A stretch of DNA of 64,000 nt from the NCBI RefSeq assembly GCF_004366635.1, contig NZ_SORN01000001.1, positions 262,435-326,434 on the forward strand, written 5' to 3'. Positions 18,090 through 28,500 of the stretch are shown here, in pieces. Origin of the DNA: Roseinatronobacter bogoriensis DSM 18756. Its GTDB lineage: Bacteria; Pseudomonadota; Alphaproteobacteria; Rhodobacterales; Rhodobacteraceae. A program made the position numbers and the translations under genes. Position 1 is the first letter of the stretch. Each line of letters opens with the position of its first letter. The notes below the pieces were generated by a model. That model saw only the letters and a list, made by a program, of their open reading frames with translations. It had not been told where the DNA came from and made no database searches.

Positions 18090-19550
18090 ATGTGCGTTGT
18101 CTGTTCGGACCCTCAAACAGCACGCGCCGCAGGGATTGACCCTTGCTTGTGCGGTGCCCCCCAAACGCTTGCAGCATATGCCCGGGTAGAGGCGGATATA
18201 TCGCGCCGACAGATGATTGGCGGGATGGCGGCCGTGGTGGGCATGTTCGCGGGGTTCGGGCTTGCCCCGACAGAATTGCGCGCGCAATCTGCAGGACGCC
18301 CGAAATTGTTGACCAATTTGCGCTACTTCGACGGCGTTACATTGTCGATGCAAGAGGGGCGCAACATTCTGATCAGCGGCAACCGGATAGTGGGCTTGCC
18401 TGGGCTGGACGATATTCCGGAAGATGCAGAGGTCATTGATTGCGGTGGTAAATCCGTCATTCCGGGGCTGATTGACGCGCATTGGCATTCTACGCTTGTG
18501 GCCGTGTCGCAACTGGCAGCGATGACGCAGGATGTGGGCTTTATTCACCTGATGGCCGGGCGCGAAGCCGGGGCAACGCTGCAACGTGGCTTTACCACTG
18601 TGCGCGATGTGGGCGGGCCGGCCTTTGGCTTGCAGATGGCGATTGATCGCGGTGTTGTTGCTGGCCCACGGATCTTTCCGTCCGGGGCCATGATTTCGCA
18701 AACTTCGGGCCATGGCGATTTCCGGCTGCGGTCTGAATTACCGCGCTTCCCCGACACCCCGCCCAGCAATATCGAGCGGCAGGGCGTGGCGCTGATTGCC
18801 GACGGGGCCGATATGGTGCTGCGCGCCACGCGCGAGCAGTTGATGAAGGGCGCAAGCCAGATCAAGATCATGGCAGGGGGCGGCGTTTCATCGCTGTATG
18901 ACCCGCTGGATACAACCCAGTATACCGAGCGCGAAATGCGCGCCGCGGTCGAGGCGGCGGAAGATTGGGGCACTTATGTCTGCGCGCATGTCTATACGCC
19001 GGGCGGGATTCGGCGCGCTGTGGCCGCTGGGGTGAAATCCATCGAGCATGGGCAGCTCGCCGACGAGGAGACTGTGCAGATCATGGCAGGTGAAGGTGTC
19101 TGGTGGTCGCTGCAACCCTTTCTTGCTGACGAGGATTCAAACCCGAAATCCGATCCGATCCAGCAGGCAAAACAGCTTGAAGTGGCCGAAGGAACCGTGC
19201 GCGCGTTTGAACTGGCGAAAACGCATGATGTGCCGCTTGCTTTTGGCACCGACATTCTGTTCAACCCGGCGGGCACCTCCAGTCAGGGGCGGCAACTGGC
19301 GAAATTCGCACGCTTCATGTCACCATTGGAGGCGTTGAACAAGGCCACTGGCGCGGCGGGGCAATTGCTTGCCCTGTCTGGCGCGCGGGCGCCCTATGAC
19401 GGTGCATTGGGCGTGATCGCGGAAGGGGCGTTGGCTGATTTGCTGGTGGTCGATGCTGATCCATCTGCCGGGCTGGACTGGCTGGATGACCCGCAGGGGC
19501 GGATCAACCTGATCATGAAAGACGGCCGTATTGTCAAAGATGAACTTTAA
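18090..19550 (+). CDS. Secreted metal-dependent amidohydrolase, Tat substrate with Cys-rich N-terminus
   Basis: A 486-residue amidohydrolase-superfamily protein (imidazolonepropionase / Xaa-Pro dipeptidase-like group). Metal ligands are suggested by DAHWHS (HxH), the lysine in QIKIMAGGG, CAHVY, IEHG and FGTD. A twin-arginine signal follows at residues 38-68 (SRRQMIGG then a hydrophobic stretch to LRAQS). Before it is an unusual 37-residue extension with four cysteines (C2, C5, C19, C21). The ATG at 18090 follows GCGAGGATTTTGAT. It heads an operon with a small outer-membrane barrel 18 bp downstream and a choloylglycine-hydrolase-family enzyme, so all three products act outside the cytoplasm. 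Confidence 0.83.
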   Translation: MCVVCSDPQTARAAGIDPCLCGAPQTLAAYARVEADISRRQMIGGMAAVVGMFAGFGLAPTELRAQSAGRPKLLTNLRYFDGVTLSMQEGRNILISGNRIVGLPGLDDIPEDAEVIDCGGKSVIPGLIDAHWHSTLVAVSQLAAMTQDVGFIHLMAGREAGATLQRGFTTVRDVGGPAFGLQMAIDRGVVAGPRIFPSGAMISQTSGHGDFRLRSELPRFPDTPPSNIERQGVALIADGADMVLRATREQLMKGASQIKIMAGGGVSSLYDPLDTTQYTEREMRAAVEAAEDWGTYVCAHVYTPGGIRRAVAAGVKSIEHGQLADEETVQIMAGEGVWWSLQPFLADEDSNPKSDPIQQAKQLEVAEGTVRAFELAKTHDVPLAFGTDILFNPAGTSSQGRQLAKFARFMSPLEALNKATGAAGQLLALSGARAPYDGALGVIAEGALADLLVVDADPSAGLDWLDDPQGRINLIMKDGRIVKDEL

Positions 19551-19568
19551 GACACGACAGGACAGAAA

Positions 19569-20315
19569 ATGAAAATGCACAAATTCAAGATTCTTCTAGC
19601 GGCGGTATTCGGCCTGACCTCTCTGGCCGGTGCGGCGCAGGCACAAACCGGCCCTGACACGGTATATCAGATCACGCCCTATGTCTGGGCAACGGGCGTG
19701 GGGGGCGATATCAGGCCGCGATCTGGCGCTGGAACCGTTTCTATCAGCAAATCCTTTTCCGACCTGATCAAGGATCTGGATGCCGCGTTTTTCATCTCTG
19801 CCTATGCGCGGCACGGCAATCTTGTGTTCATGGGCGATCTCAGCACGTCGTCTTCGTCACGTGAAGGGACAGTGCCTCCGGGAGTGGATGCCAAGGGAAA
19901 ACTGCGCCAGACCTCTGTCACGGCGCTAGCGGGTTACCGCGTGGCGCAAACCCCGGATGCGACTTTTGCTATTCTGGGTGGTGTGCGGCATTGGCGTGTG
20001 AGGGCAGAAGTTGATGTGCCACTCGCTGGTTTGTCTGCATCCCGCAGTGTGAACTTCACCGATCCGATCATCGCAGCGCGGGCCAACTTCCAGATCGCGC
20101 CGGGTTGGTCCAGCTTGCTTTACGCTGATGTGGGCGGCTTTGGTGTCGGGTCCAGAGTCACGGCGCAGCTCTTGGGTACTGTGAATTACCAGCTGCGCGA
20201 GAATGCTTTTTTGTCAGTGGGTTACCGGCACCTGCATGTCGATTATCGCCGCAGCGGCACACGGTTTGACATGCGCATGAGCGGGCCGATCATCGGGGCG
20301 ACCTTGCGCTTCTGA
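19569..20315 (+). CDS. Outer-membrane beta-barrel protein
   Basis: A 248-residue protein with a signal peptide (cleavage after AGAAQA, about residue 25) and alternating amphipathic strands ending in a C-terminal phenylalanine (IIGATLRF), the hallmark of outer-membrane barrels. Two motifs, YVWATGVGGDI near the mature N-terminus and VGYRHLHVDY near the end, are typical of a family of uncharacterised proteobacterial barrel proteins. It lies 18 bp after the amidohydrolase with AGGACAG before the start. It could admit the substrate of the two secreted hydrolases, but this is inference. Confidence 0.8.
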   Translation: MKMHKFKILLAAVFGLTSLAGAAQAQTGPDTVYQITPYVWATGVGGDIRPRSGAGTVSISKSFSDLIKDLDAAFFISAYARHGNLVFMGDLSTSSSSREGTVPPGVDAKGKLRQTSVTALAGYRVAQTPDATFAILGGVRHWRVRAEVDVPLAGLSASRSVNFTDPIIAARANFQIAPGWSSLLYADVGGFGVGSRVTAQLLGTVNYQLRENAFLSVGYRHLHVDYRRSGTRFDMRMSGPIIGATLRF

Positions 20316-20379
20316 ACATTGCGGGAAAGCCACCGGCTGTGTAGTATTGGTTATAATATAACACAAGGGAGGATAAGTT

Positions 20380-21441
20380 GTGCGCTTTCTGGGGAAATAT
20401 CTATCAACACTGCTTTGTGCCGCGGCCCTGTTTGCGAGTGATATCGCCGAGGCGTGCACCCGCGCTGTCTATCTTGGCCCGGATGATCGTATCCTCACAG
20501 GGCGCAGCATGGACTGGAAACTACCGATGGTCAGCAATCTGTGGGCCATGCCGCGCGGGGTTGCGCGGCATGGAGCGGCGGGCGAACGTTCGGTGGAATG
20601 GGTGGCGGAATATGGCAGTCTTGTCACCACGGGTTACGATATCGCGACCGCTGATGGCATGAATGAGGCCGGGCTTGTCGTGAATCTTCTTTGGGAGGTC
20701 GAGGCAAGCTACCCTGAAGATGACGGCGAGACGCCGCGTATTTCCTTGTCTGTCTTTCCACAATACCTTCTGGATCGGTTCGCAACTGTGGCCGAGGCCG
20801 TGGGGGACCTGCGCGAGAATCCCGTGCAGGTCGCAGGCGGTGAAGTGCCGGTTGGCCCGCCGGGGCGTGAGGCAACGGTCCATGTCTCGATTTCAGATGC
20901 GACCGGGGACAGTGCGATTATAGAATTTGTCGATGGTGACATGATCATCTGGCATGATCGCAGCTATCAGGTGATGACCAACGAGCCGACCTTCGATCGC
21001 CAGCTTGCCGTGCTGGAATACTGGAATGCGGTGAACCCGCGCGAATTCATGCCCGGGACCGTGCGGGCATCTGACCGGTTTGTCCGCGCAAACTTCTACA
21101 TAAATTCGGTTATCCAGAGCGCGGATCCGCGCATCGCGGCTGCATCGGTTTTCAGTGTGATCCGGCAAACTTCGGTTCCCTGGGGTATTTCAATCGCCGA
21201 TCAGCCCAATCTGTCCACAACCCGCTGGCGTGTTGTCGCCGACCACAAGGACAAGCGCTATTATGTGGAATCCGTGATCTCTCCAAGTGTATTCTGGGTC
21301 GATCTGGATTCGCTGGACCTGACAGAGGGGGCCGACATCCGCAAACTGGATCTTGGCACGGATATGGAGCGCGTTTTGTCGGGTGAGGTTTCGGAACTTT
21401 TCGAACCAGCGAGCGCGTTTGCATTTCAGCCAGCCGATTGA
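20380..21441 (+). CDS. Choloylglycine hydrolase family (linear amide C-N hydrolase), secreted
   Basis: A 353-residue Ntn-hydrolase of the bile-salt hydrolase / penicillin V acylase family (COG3049). Signal peptide at 1-25; processing after AEA would expose Cys26 (CTRAVY) as the N-terminal nucleophile, followed by the conserved ILTGRSMDW with the Arg and Asp of the active site. The start is GTG 20380, seven bases after AGGGAGG at 20366-20372. Gram-negative members of this family can hydrolyse N-acyl-homoserine lactones, which makes signal degradation possible. Probably the third gene of the amidohydrolase operon (64 bp gap). Confidence 0.87.
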   Translation: MRFLGKYLSTLLCAAALFASDIAEACTRAVYLGPDDRILTGRSMDWKLPMVSNLWAMPRGVARHGAAGERSVEWVAEYGSLVTTGYDIATADGMNEAGLVVNLLWEVEASYPEDDGETPRISLSVFPQYLLDRFATVAEAVGDLRENPVQVAGGEVPVGPPGREATVHVSISDATGDSAIIEFVDGDMIIWHDRSYQVMTNEPTFDRQLAVLEYWNAVNPREFMPGTVRASDRFVRANFYINSVIQSADPRIAAASVFSVIRQTSVPWGISIADQPNLSTTRWRVVADHKDKRYYVESVISPSVFWVDLDSLDLTEGADIRKLDLGTDMERVLSGEVSELFEPASAFAFQPAD

Positions 21442-21590
21442 TGCGGGGCTGCGGCGCGACGCGAACGCCGCTTCGTTCCATTTCTGGCGATAAGATTGCT
21501 TGATGAGGGTATTCTCACCCTTACGGCAATCGTGCATGGTAAGCGTGTTTTTCCAACAGTTTTTTGCAATCGCTCGATGAAGGTTCTTTC

Positions 21591-23240
21591 ATGCACGGAT
21601 ATCTGTCCAGAGTTTTGCCCCGCCCTGTCTTGCCCGCATGGCCCATTGCGACCCTGTTCTTTGTCGCGTCTTTGACCCCAAGCCTTGTTCCGCGTGATAC
21701 AGAAGTACAGGCGATCCTCAGCGGGTTCAGTCTGGCAGCGGGCTATGCGGTGGCGCTGTTGTTCGCATCAGTCTGGCATCGGCTGCAATTGCCGGCATTT
21801 GGCCCCGATGTGGCAATGCGGTTGCGCATCGGGCTTGCGGCGGTCTGCCTGTTTATCGTGGCGGTGACGCTTTGGCTTTCATCAGATTGGCAAAATGGCC
21901 TGCGCGTTTTGCTAGCGATGCCCCCGGTAGAGACAGCGCGGCCGTTTTCGATTGCGGGCGGCGCAGTGGCTGTGTTTCTGGTTTTGCTGTGGCTGGTGCG
22001 TCTGGCCCGGTGGCTGGTCAAACGGCTTGCGGGTCGTTTTGCGCGGGTGCTGCCCGGCCCGCAAGCCTTGCTGGTGTCAATCCTGCTGACGGCGATCGTG
22101 TTCTGGAACATTGGCAACGGCGTCATTGTGCGGGGGGCGTTGAATGCGGCGGATGCCATCTATGCAGGGCTTGATGGTCGGTTCGAGGAGGCCAGCCCGC
22201 AACCACAAGACCCGCGCAAAACGGGTGCGCCCGGGTCGCTGGTCGATTGGGAAAGCCTTGGCCGGATGGGGCGCGCGATGGTGGCGGCCAGCCCTGATCA
22301 GACACAGATCACCACGCTGACAGGGGGTGAGGCGCTGGAACCCCTGCGCGTCTATGTGGGCCTGAATTCGGCCCCCGACCCAGAGGCGCGCGCGCGCCTC
22401 GCGCTGGAAGAAATGCTGCGCATTGATGCGTTTTCCCGCAGCACGCTGGTCATTGCCACACCGACCGGCACTGGCTGGGTAGACCCTGCCGGACAGCAGG
22501 CGCTGGAATATCTGCTGGGCGGCGATGTGGCGACAGTCTCGGTGCAATATTCATATCTGGCCAGTTGGATTGCACTTTTGACCGCGCCTGAATACGGCGT
22601 TGAAGCCGCGCGTGCTGTTTTCGCGGCGGTGTATGAGCATTGGCGCACCTTGCCCGCCGATACGCGCCCGGCGCTGTATCTGAACGGTCTTAGCCTCGGG
22701 TCGCTGAATTCTGATCTGAGCCATGACCTGCATCAGGTTGTCGGTGATCCTTTCAATGGCGCGCTCTGGGTTGGCCCGCCCTTCAGCAGCCCGACATGGC
22801 GCGAGGTCACGCGCACCCGCAACCCCGGATCGCCAGCCTGGCTGCCAAGTTTCCGTGATGGCAGTGCGGTGCGATTCATGAACCAGACCGGCCTGACCTC
22901 GGACGCCAGCGCGGATTGGGGCAGGTTTCGGATTCTGTACTTACAACATGCCAGTGATGCAGTGGTGTTTTTCGATCCGCGTGCCACATGGCGCAGGCCA
23001 GCATGGATGGCCGTTCCGCGTGGGCCGGATGTGTCGCCGGGGTTTCATTGGCTGCCTATCGTGACAGTTCTGCAGCTTGGGGTGGATATCATGACGGCGG
23101 TCAAGCCGCCGCCGGGGTTTGGGCATAGCTATGATTTCGCCAGTTATGCCCGTGCCTGGGCCATGCTGCTGGACCTGCCCCACTGGACCGATGCCCGCAT
23201 CGACGCCTTGGCGGCGGCACATGCCGCGCAACAACACTAG
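21591..23240 (+). CDS. Abhydrolase_9 family membrane-anchored alpha/beta hydrolase (copy 1)
   Basis: A 549-residue protein: four or more hydrophobic helices in residues 15-200, then a soluble alpha/beta-hydrolase-like domain (from about 235) with YVGLNSAPDPEARA, the LYLNGLSLGSLNS nucleophile-like segment and WVGPPFSSPTW. This matches the paired Abhydrolase_9_N / Abhydrolase_9 domains of unknown function. The start is ATG 21591, seven bases after GAAGG; a TTG at 21564 is also in frame. A close paralogue in opposite orientation lies at 30292-31956. Substrate is unknown. Confidence 0.85.
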   Translation: MHGYLSRVLPRPVLPAWPIATLFFVASLTPSLVPRDTEVQAILSGFSLAAGYAVALLFASVWHRLQLPAFGPDVAMRLRIGLAAVCLFIVAVTLWLSSDWQNGLRVLLAMPPVETARPFSIAGGAVAVFLVLLWLVRLARWLVKRLAGRFARVLPGPQALLVSILLTAIVFWNIGNGVIVRGALNAADAIYAGLDGRFEEASPQPQDPRKTGAPGSLVDWESLGRMGRAMVAASPDQTQITTLTGGEALEPLRVYVGLNSAPDPEARARLALEEMLRIDAFSRSTLVIATPTGTGWVDPAGQQALEYLLGGDVATVSVQYSYLASWIALLTAPEYGVEAARAVFAAVYEHWRTLPADTRPALYLNGLSLGSLNSDLSHDLHQVVGDPFNGALWVGPPFSSPTWREVTRTRNPGSPAWLPSFRDGSAVRFMNQTGLTSDASADWGRFRILYLQHASDAVVFFDPRATWRRPAWMAVPRGPDVSPGFHWLPIVTVLQLGVDIMTAVKPPPGFGHSYDFASYARAWAMLLDLPHWTDARIDALAAAHAAQQH

Positions 23241-23255
23241 GGCAGCGCGCCCGGA

Positions 23256-24314
23256 TCAGTAGCGCGTGTACAGCGCATTGAACCGCGCCAGTTCCACACC
23301 TGTTTCATCCAGCAGCCGCAGGCTTTGGTCCATAAGGTCAAGACCGCGCGTCATGCTCAGGGCGTTTGCGAATGCGGCCTCTTTCTCGGCGAGGTCGTCA
23401 GGACAGGCCATCATCGTGCTGGCTGTTGGGCCGAATTCAACGCTGGCACCTTCGCGGGTGACCTGACCCATAAGCCTGTTGCAGCCGATCGTTCCGCCGA
23501 ACCGCGTGCCCTCTTCCAAGATCAACAGATAGGGTTCTTGTCGTTCATTACTTTGGTCCTGTTCCACGCCTTGCAGATGTGTCAGCCCCCAATATGTGTT
23601 CTCAAACTCTGCTGGCATGCGGTGGTCGGGGCAACCTGCATCGGGTGTTATATGGTGAAATTGTGTGACAGTGACAGTCATCCGGTCCGCACCTTCCATC
23701 TGGGGACGCATGGAAATCTCGGCATCGAGATGCGCCAGCAAGGGGGCACCGGGCACGATTTCGGCTGCCAGATAGGCGCGTTCAAGGGCGAGGTAATCTT
23801 CTTCCATCGCAATGGGAAAGCGCTGGCCGGTCAGGCATTCGGTGAACAGCGCCGCATCGGCGAAATAGGTCATCAGGCCCGTAACTGTCAGGCGCAAATC
23901 TGTTGGCGCAAGCGGGCCGGAAACCAGCGTGTAGGGCAGGTCTGACTCTATCGGTTGGCCCTCTTGGTCGAGCAGTCTGATTTCCTGATTGGGTGTGATC
24001 TGCCATTCAGAGCGCGCATTCCCTGTCCCTTCGAGAATCAGCGCATTTCGGGCCGGATCGACATGCCAGCGCCCGACTTCATCGATGACAAGGTCACGTT
24101 CAAGATAGCTACGCCGCAGCGCATAGCCCTGCTGCCCGTCCCAGATATCCAGATGATACTCTATGCCGGGGCAATCTGCGCATGGCAGCGTTCCGCTGAA
24201 TGTGGCTGGCAATGCCAGACCATGCCCCCCCATCCGCTGTTGGTCGGTATCGCTGAAAGCCAGGGTTGGCAGGCAAACACTGCACACCAGTAACCAAGAT
24301 AGATGTTTCATCAT
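23256..24314 (-). CDS. NlpE-like and META-domain secreted protein
   Basis: A 352-residue exported protein with a signal peptide (1-21), an NlpE-like N-terminal barrel marked by LPCADCPGI (Cys45 and Cys48), and a C-terminal META/HslJ domain from about 245 with GCNRLMGQV and MACPDD. NlpE-like proteins sense envelope stress or bind copper in enterobacteria; whether this one signals is unknown. No lipobox is seen, so it is probably soluble in the periplasm. The start at 24314 follows a GGGGGG site; the longer open frame to 24422 has no signal peptide. Its stop is 15 bp from the stop of the convergent hydrolase gene. Confidence 0.75.
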   Translation of the reverse strand: MMKHLSWLLVCSVCLPTLAFSDTDQQRMGGHGLALPATFSGTLPCADCPGIEYHLDIWDGQQGYALRRSYLERDLVIDEVGRWHVDPARNALILEGTGNARSEWQITPNQEIRLLDQEGQPIESDLPYTLVSGPLAPTDLRLTVTGLMTYFADAALFTECLTGQRFPIAMEEDYLALERAYLAAEIVPGAPLLAHLDAEISMRPQMEGADRMTVTVTQFHHITPDAGCPDHRMPAEFENTYWGLTHLQGVEQDQSNERQEPYLLILEEGTRFGGTIGCNRLMGQVTREGASVEFGPTASTMMACPDDLAEKEAAFANALSMTRGLDLMDQSLRLLDETGVELARFNALYTRY

Positions 24315-24502
24315 GTCCCCCCGTTTGCTCTGGGCTGTCAATATAGCAAGGTTCTCAGCAAAATGCTCATATGTTTCGAGTATTCTTCTGAAAAAGATGC
24401 ATCTTGCGCGTGGTCCTGTCATGGCGAAAAGGCCGGGCGCAGTGTGTGTTATTCGTCAGAGATGGAACATGCGGCACAATTTGCCTCTTTTATTCGACAA
24501 AA

Positions 24503-24520
24503 CATTCATTATATTGAATG
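24503..24520. promoter_or_regulatory. Operator-like palindrome upstream of RND operon
   Basis: CATTCA at 24503-24508 and TGAATG at 24515-24520 form an inverted repeat around TTATAT, 32 bp before the adaptor start, overlapping what could be a -10 region. TetR-type regulators of efflux pumps use such sites, but no regulator gene is adjacent. Confidence 0.4.
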
Positions 24521-24552
24521 CGTATTGAAAAGCGGCCAAGGAGGCCCAGAAG

Positions 24553-25506
24553 ATGACCCGATGGATAGCTGCGATTTTCTTCTTTTTTACAGCACCGCTT
24601 GCCGCACAAACCCTATATGATGTTGCCCCGGTGCCCGTCACCGAATGGAAGGCGATTTATGGGCGTGTCGAGGCACAAAACCTCATACCGGCCCGCGCGC
24701 GTATCGGCGGCACACTTGTCAGCCTGTCTGTCAGCGAGGGCGATCTGGTCACGGCTGGGCAGATCTTGGGCGAGATTGTCGATGAAAAGCTGGATTTCCA
24801 GATCAGCGCGCTTGACGCCCAGCTTCAGGCAACAGGGTCGCAGCTTGGAAATGCCGAGAGCGAGTTGGTCCGCGGCGAGGAATTGCTCGCGCGCGGGGTG
24901 ACGACCGCGCAGCGGTTGGATGCCTTGCGCACACAGGCAGAAGTTCTGCGCAATCAGATTGCCGCCACTCAAGCCGAACGCAGGCTGGTTGAGCAACAGG
25001 CGACCGAAGGCCGTGTGCTTGCGCCGATCTCGGGCCGGGTGCTGACGGTTCCGGTGGCCACTGGTGCAGTTGTCATGCCGGGTGAGGCGGTTGCTACTAT
25101 TGGCGGCGGCGGTTTCTTCTTGCGTCTGGCAGTGCCGGAACGTCATGCTGGCCTGATGTCCGAAGGCGACACAATTCGTATCGACGCGGCGCAGGGCGAA
25201 GTAGAGGGGCGATTGGCCAAGCTTTACCCGCAGATCGAGAATGGCCGTGTCATTGCCGATGTTGAGGTGCCCGCACTGGATGATGCCTTTGTTGATGCGC
25301 GCGTTCTTGTGCGCCTGCCAATTGACACGCGCGACGTTATTGCCGTGCCGGAAGCAGCACTTGCCCAGCGTTTCGGGCTGGATTTTGTGACAGTGGACAG
25401 TGCAGAACGTGTGGTCGTTCCGGGGCAACGCCACGTGGTGGACGGGTCCGGCTATATCGAAATCCTCAGCGGGTTGCGTGCCGGTGAAGCTGTGGTGCTG
25501 CCATGA
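24553..25506 (+). CDS. RND efflux periplasmic adaptor subunit
   Basis: A 317-residue membrane-fusion protein with a signal peptide (1-18, ends PLAAQ), a lipoyl/barrel-sandwich half motif (VSEGDLVTAGQILGEI), a helical hairpin (residues about 75-145) and the second half RVLAPISGRVL. AAGGAGG lies eight bases before the ATG. The last four bases overlap the permease start (ATGA), so both are translated together. The adaptor connects the inner-membrane pump with an outer-membrane channel; no TolC-type gene is in the window. Confidence 0.92.
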   Translation: MTRWIAAIFFFFTAPLAAQTLYDVAPVPVTEWKAIYGRVEAQNLIPARARIGGTLVSLSVSEGDLVTAGQILGEIVDEKLDFQISALDAQLQATGSQLGNAESELVRGEELLARGVTTAQRLDALRTQAEVLRNQIAATQAERRLVEQQATEGRVLAPISGRVLTVPVATGAVVMPGEAVATIGGGGFFLRLAVPERHAGLMSEGDTIRIDAAQGEVEGRLAKLYPQIENGRVIADVEVPALDDAFVDARVLVRLPIDTRDVIAVPEAALAQRFGLDFVTVDSAERVVVPGQRHVVDGSGYIEILSGLRAGEAVVLP

Positions 25507-28500
25507 GTGCCGAGTCGCAACGCCTTGGAATTGCCGGTCAACTGACTCGCAGTTTCATCACCTCTCCGCTGACCCCGCTGATCATGCTGGCTGCGCTGGC
25601 GATGGGGCTGATCGCGCTGGCCCTTGTCCCGCGCGAGGAAGAGCCGCAAATCTCGGTGCCGATGGTCAATATCCTGTTGCAGGCTCCGGGCCTGAAGGCA
25701 GAAGACGCCATCAAGCTGGTGACAGAGCCGATGGAAGGCATTGTGCGCGCCATTGATGATGTCGAGCATGTCTATTCCCAGACAATGGATGACCGCGCGA
25801 TGGTCACTGCGCGGTTTGAAGTGGGCACCTCAACGGATGCTGCCATCCTGCGGGTGCATGACAAGGTGCGGGCCAATATGGACCGCATCCCGGTGGGTAT
25901 TCCGGAACCGCTGATTATCGGGCGCGGGATTGATGATGTTGCGATTGTCACGCTGACCCTGACAGGCAAGCCGGGGCAGGATGTGAGTGCAAATGCGCTT
26001 GCCCGGATCGCAAGGGAGTTGCGCGCCGAGATGGCCAAGGTGCCGGATGTCGGCCTGTCCTATATCGTGGGTGAAGCGTCAGAGGCGCTGCGCATCGCGC
26101 CGGACCCGGAACGGCTGGCGCTGTATGGCGTCACATTGCAACAACTCACCCACAAGATACAGGGTGCGAACAGGACGCTGAATGCAGGTTTGCTACGCGA
26201 TAACGGCGCGCAGGTCGAACTGGTCGCGGGTCAAAGCCTGACGGCGCCTGCGGAAATTGCGGGCCTGTTGCTGACAACCCGGGATGAGCGGCCCGTTTAT
26301 GTTGCCGATGTGGCGGATGTCGGTTTTGTCGAAGATACGTCCGAACGCCTTGTCGGCCATGTCAGCCGTGCCGAGGATGGCAGTGTTGAGCGCGTGCCCG
26401 CTGTCACACTGGCTTTCGCCAAGCGCGGCGGGGCAAATGCCGTGACTGTGGCCGATGCCCTGCTGGACCGCGCGGCCGCGCTGGATGGCAGCCTGATCCC
26501 TGACAGTGTTGCCTATGAAATCACGCGTGATTATGGCGCGACTGCACAGGACAAGGCAAATACGCTGCTGATCAAGCTGTTTCTGGCAACCCTGTCAATC
26601 ATCCTGCTGGTGCTGTTGGCCATTGGCTGGCGCGAAAGCCTTGTGGTGGCGATTGTGATTCCCGTCACGATCCTGCTGACGCTGTTTGCAGCCTGGATCA
26701 TGGGCTATACCCTGAACCGCGTGTCGCTGTTTGCGTTGATCTTTTCCATCGGGATTCTGGTGGACGATGCCATTGTCGTGATCGAGAATATCGCCCGCCA
26801 CTGGGGTATGAAGGACAAGGGCGAGGGGCGCAGCCGCATTCAGCGGGCGATTGACGGTGTGGCCGAAGTGGGCAACCCGACCATCATCGCCACCCTGACT
26901 GTGGTGGCCGCACTTCTGCCCATGCTGTTCGTGTCCGGCATGATGGGCCCTTACATGAGTCCGATTCCGGTCGTGGCCTCGGCGGCGATGATCCTGTCTT
27001 TCTTTATCGCGGTCATGGTTACGCCGTGGCTGATGATCAAGATTGCAGGCAATGCGCCGCTTCATGCCGGGGATCATGCGGAAACGGGTGGCCTGCTGGG
27101 CCGCGCCTTTACGGCGGTCGCGCGCCCGGTCCTGAAAACCAAGGCGCGGTCGGGCCTGTTCCTGATCGTGGCAACGATTGTGTCTTTCGGCTCTCTTGGC
27201 CTGCTTTATACAGGCCATGTGACCGTGAAACTGCTGCCATTTGACGACAAGGCAGAACTGGCAGTGGTGTTTGACCTGCCCCCCGGCGCATCGTTGGAGG
27301 AAACCGACGCTGTCGCGCAGGCCGTGGCACGTGTTGCGCTGGACTTGCCAGAGGTTGAGACGGTCCAGACCTATGCAGGCACTGCCGCGCCGTTCAACTT
27401 CAACGGGCTGGTGCGGCATTACTTCCTGCGGGCAGAGCCGCATATGGGCGATGTGCAGATCAATCTTGGTGCGCGCAGCCGTGCCAGCCATGACATCGCG
27501 CTGGAGTTGCGCGAGCGGCTGGATGGTCTTGATCTGCCGCAAGGGACTCGCATCCGCACAGTAGAGCCGCCCCCCGGCCCGCCGGTCATGGCCACGCTGC
27601 TGGCCGAAATCTATGGCCCGGATGCCGAAACCCGCCGCGCCACTGCCGAGAAAGTACGCGAAGCTTTTGAAAGCGTGCCTTATATTGTGGATGTCGATGA
27701 CACTTTCCCCGAACCTGCACGGCGCATGCGGCTTGTCATTTCACCCGATGATCTGGAGTTCTTCGGTGTGACCGAGACAGATGTTTTCGACACGATTGCC
27801 ACGCTGAATGGCTCTACCGTGGTTGGGTATTCGCACCGTGGCAATAGCCGCCAGCCCCTACCGATTGCATTGGCCCGCGACCGCAGTGACCTCGTGCTGG
27901 ACGAACGGTTCCTGAGCACTCCGGTCCCTGCGAACCTGCTGCCCGGCGCGCGCGGGGTGGTCGAGTTGGGCGATGTCGTCCGGCTGGAAGAGGAAACCGC
28001 CTCACCCATGATCTACCGGCGCAACGGGCGCGCGGCAGAGATGGTGATGGCGGAACTGGCCGGCGAATTCGAGGCACCGCTTTACGGTATTCTGGCTGTG
28101 GGAAATGCCCTTGATGCAATGGACTGGGGTGAGGGCGTTCCGCCCGACATCCGTCTGAACGGGCAACCCACTGATGAAAGCCGCCCCACGATCCTGTGGG
28201 ATGGCGAGTGGGAAGTGACTTGGGTCACGTTCCGCGACATGGGCGCGGCCTTTGGTGTTGCGCTGCTGGGGATATACGTTCTTGTGGTGGCGCAATTCGG
28301 GTCTTTCCGGCTGCCTCTGGTCGTGCTGACACCTGTGCCTCTGACCTTTCTGGGCATTATGGGCGGGCATTGGTTATGGGGCGCGCCATTCTCGGCAACG
28401 TCGATGATCGGCTTTATTGCCCTTGCGGGTATTATTGTGCGCAATTCGATCCTGCTGGTGGATTTCATCCGCCACGCCGATACAGAAGGCAAAACTCAGG

